DNA from: Streptomyces torulosus
GTDB lineage: Bacteria > Actinomycetota > Actinomycetes > Streptomycetales > Streptomycetaceae
Assembly: GCF_001419765.1 (NCBI RefSeq)
Contig: NZ_LIRK01000122.1
Span: 153 to 32,654, forward strand
Direction of reading: 5' to 3'
Length of the DNA: 32,502 bases
The position numbers and the translations under genes were made by a program. Positions 31,945-32,502 of the stretch are shown here, one piece after another. Under the pieces are notes generated by a model. The model was not told the origin of the DNA, ran no database searches, and saw nothing but the letters and a program-made list of their open reading frames with translations. Position 1 is the stretch's first letter. The number at the start of each line of letters is the position of its first letter.

Positions 31945-31986
31945 CTAACAGTGTTAGTCGAACAGCCGTTAGCCTAACGCCGTTAG
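31945..31986. promoter_or_regulatory. Operator array between P450 and TetR genes
   Basis: Three perfect 13-base palindromes occur: CTAACAGTGTTAG (31945-31957), CGTTAGCCTAACG (31967-31979) and CTAACGCCGTTAG (31974-31986), the last two sharing six bases. They are built from the half-site CTAAC / GTTAG. The spacing of the first to the second centre is 22 bases, two helical turns. The site lies between the P450 start and the divergent TetR gene, the usual place for autoregulation. Confidence 0.8.
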
Positions 31987-32087
31987 TCGATGAGTGGGAA
32001 GTACCTGTGTCGGCGGACGAAGCGCCGACCGTGGGAGACAGGGCGCACCGAGGGGCGTAGGCTGCTGCGGGCAGTGAGGAGGAGGCA

Positions 32088-32502
32088 ATGAAGTCGCAGG
32101 TCAAGCGGGTCCCCAACGCGCGGGGCGAAGGCGAGCGGCTGCGGCAGGAGATCCTCGGCGCGGCGACCCGCATCCTTGAGGAGTCAGGGCGCGAGGACGC
32201 GCTCTCCCTTCGCGGGGTCGCCCGCGAGGTCGGCATTTCCGCACCCAGCGTCTACCGGCACTTCAAGAACAAGGCCGACCTGGTGACCACCGTGCTCGAC
32301 GACACCTACCACGCACTGGCCGTCGCGATGAGCGAGGCCGGCGAGTCGGCCGCCGCAGCGGGCGCGGGCCCGTGGGAACGCGTGCGGGCCACCGTCACCG
32401 CTTACCGCAGGTTCGCCATCGACAAGCCCCGCCGCTACCGGCTGATGTTCAGCCTGGAGTACGAGCCCGACCGGCCACCGACCACCGACCACCCCATCGG
32501 CA
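32088..32502 (+). CDS. TetR-family regulator, partial (C-terminus beyond window end)
   Basis: 138 codons of a TetR repressor are present. The helix-turn-helix reads LSLRGVAREVGISAPSVYRH then FKNKADLVTTVLDD. A C-terminal ligand domain begins near residue 80 (WERVRATVTAYRRFAIDKPR and YRLMFSLEY, the pattern of the TetR_C_25/WHG subfamily). The ATG follows GGAGGAGG by five bases. It is divergent to the P450 operon with an operator array between them, so it most likely represses that operon and itself. Confidence 0.9.
   Translation, partial: MKSQVKRVPNARGEGERLRQEILGAATRILEESGREDALSLRGVAREVGISAPSVYRHFKNKADLVTTVLDDTYHALAVAMSEAGESAAAAGAGPWERVRATVTAYRRFAIDKPRRYRLMFSLEYEPDRPPTTDHPIG

Noticed and set aside
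1-32502. CRISPR array
   Set aside because: No series of regularly spaced short repeats is present; the three-copy element is dispersed, longer and gene-associated.

Overview
The window is high-GC DNA with strong GC bias at third codon positions, GTG and TTG starts and GGAGG-type ribosome binding sites. Together with a gamma-butyrolactone receptor/AfsA-type pair, a DHA2 transporter beside a MmyB-like regulator, and a secreted CBM2-GH5 cellulase, this points to a Streptomyces or a close relative. The left part reads as a secondary-metabolite locus. The right part is accessory DNA full of degraded transposases.

Bases 1-10,100, all on the minus strand, form an aromatic-precursor cluster. In transcription order it encodes a carboxylic acid reductase (adenylation, carrier, reductase), a type II DAHP synthase, a PhzD-type isochorismatase, a PhzE-type ADIC synthase, an EPSP synthase, a 28-codon remnant of a flavin monooxygenase, and a chorismate synthase cut by the window edge. 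These boost shikimate-pathway flux and divert chorismate through 2-amino-2-deoxyisochorismate to trans-2,3-dihydro-3-hydroxyanthranilate (DHHA). The reductase could convert DHHA or a derivative to an aldehyde. No PhzF, PhzA/B or PhzG is seen inside the window, so the product is open: either phenazine genes lie to the left, or this is a non-phenazine DHHA pathway.

Bases 10,100-15,700 carry regulation and export. A MmyB-like regulator lies divergent to a DHA2-family transporter, with a near-perfect palindrome between them. Then comes a butyrolactone cassette: an NAD-dependent epimerase-like protein that overlaps a receptor-type TetR repressor, divergent to an AfsA-like synthase. The three-gene cassette is a plausible quorum switch for the neighbouring cluster.

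Bases 15,700-19,200 hold the cellulase behind an AT-rich operator with three half-sites, a tyrosine recombinase that looks N-terminally truncated, a decayed IS5-type transposase and a CsbD-like stress protein. Bases 19,400-21,750 are a transposase graveyard (IS5 types and an IS30 type) surrounding a small lipoprotein gene. Bases 21,750-28,600 encode a secreted S15/CocE-type peptidase, a DUF418-like membrane protein, and a histidine kinase with an unusual extra C-terminal membrane and extracytoplasmic part, convergent with its likely NarL-type response regulator.

The most unusual feature is an 85-103 bp element present three times (20,020; 23,715; 24,606). Each copy lies directly upstream of, and in the same orientation as, a different unrelated gene (lipoprotein, peptidase, membrane protein). 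In two copies it ends exactly at the start codon.

Bases 28,950-32,502 contain truncated amidohydrolase and SDR remnants, then a P450-ferredoxin-ferredoxin reductase operon, and a divergent TetR gene cut by the window end. Three overlapping or adjacent 13-bp palindromes lie between P450 and TetR.
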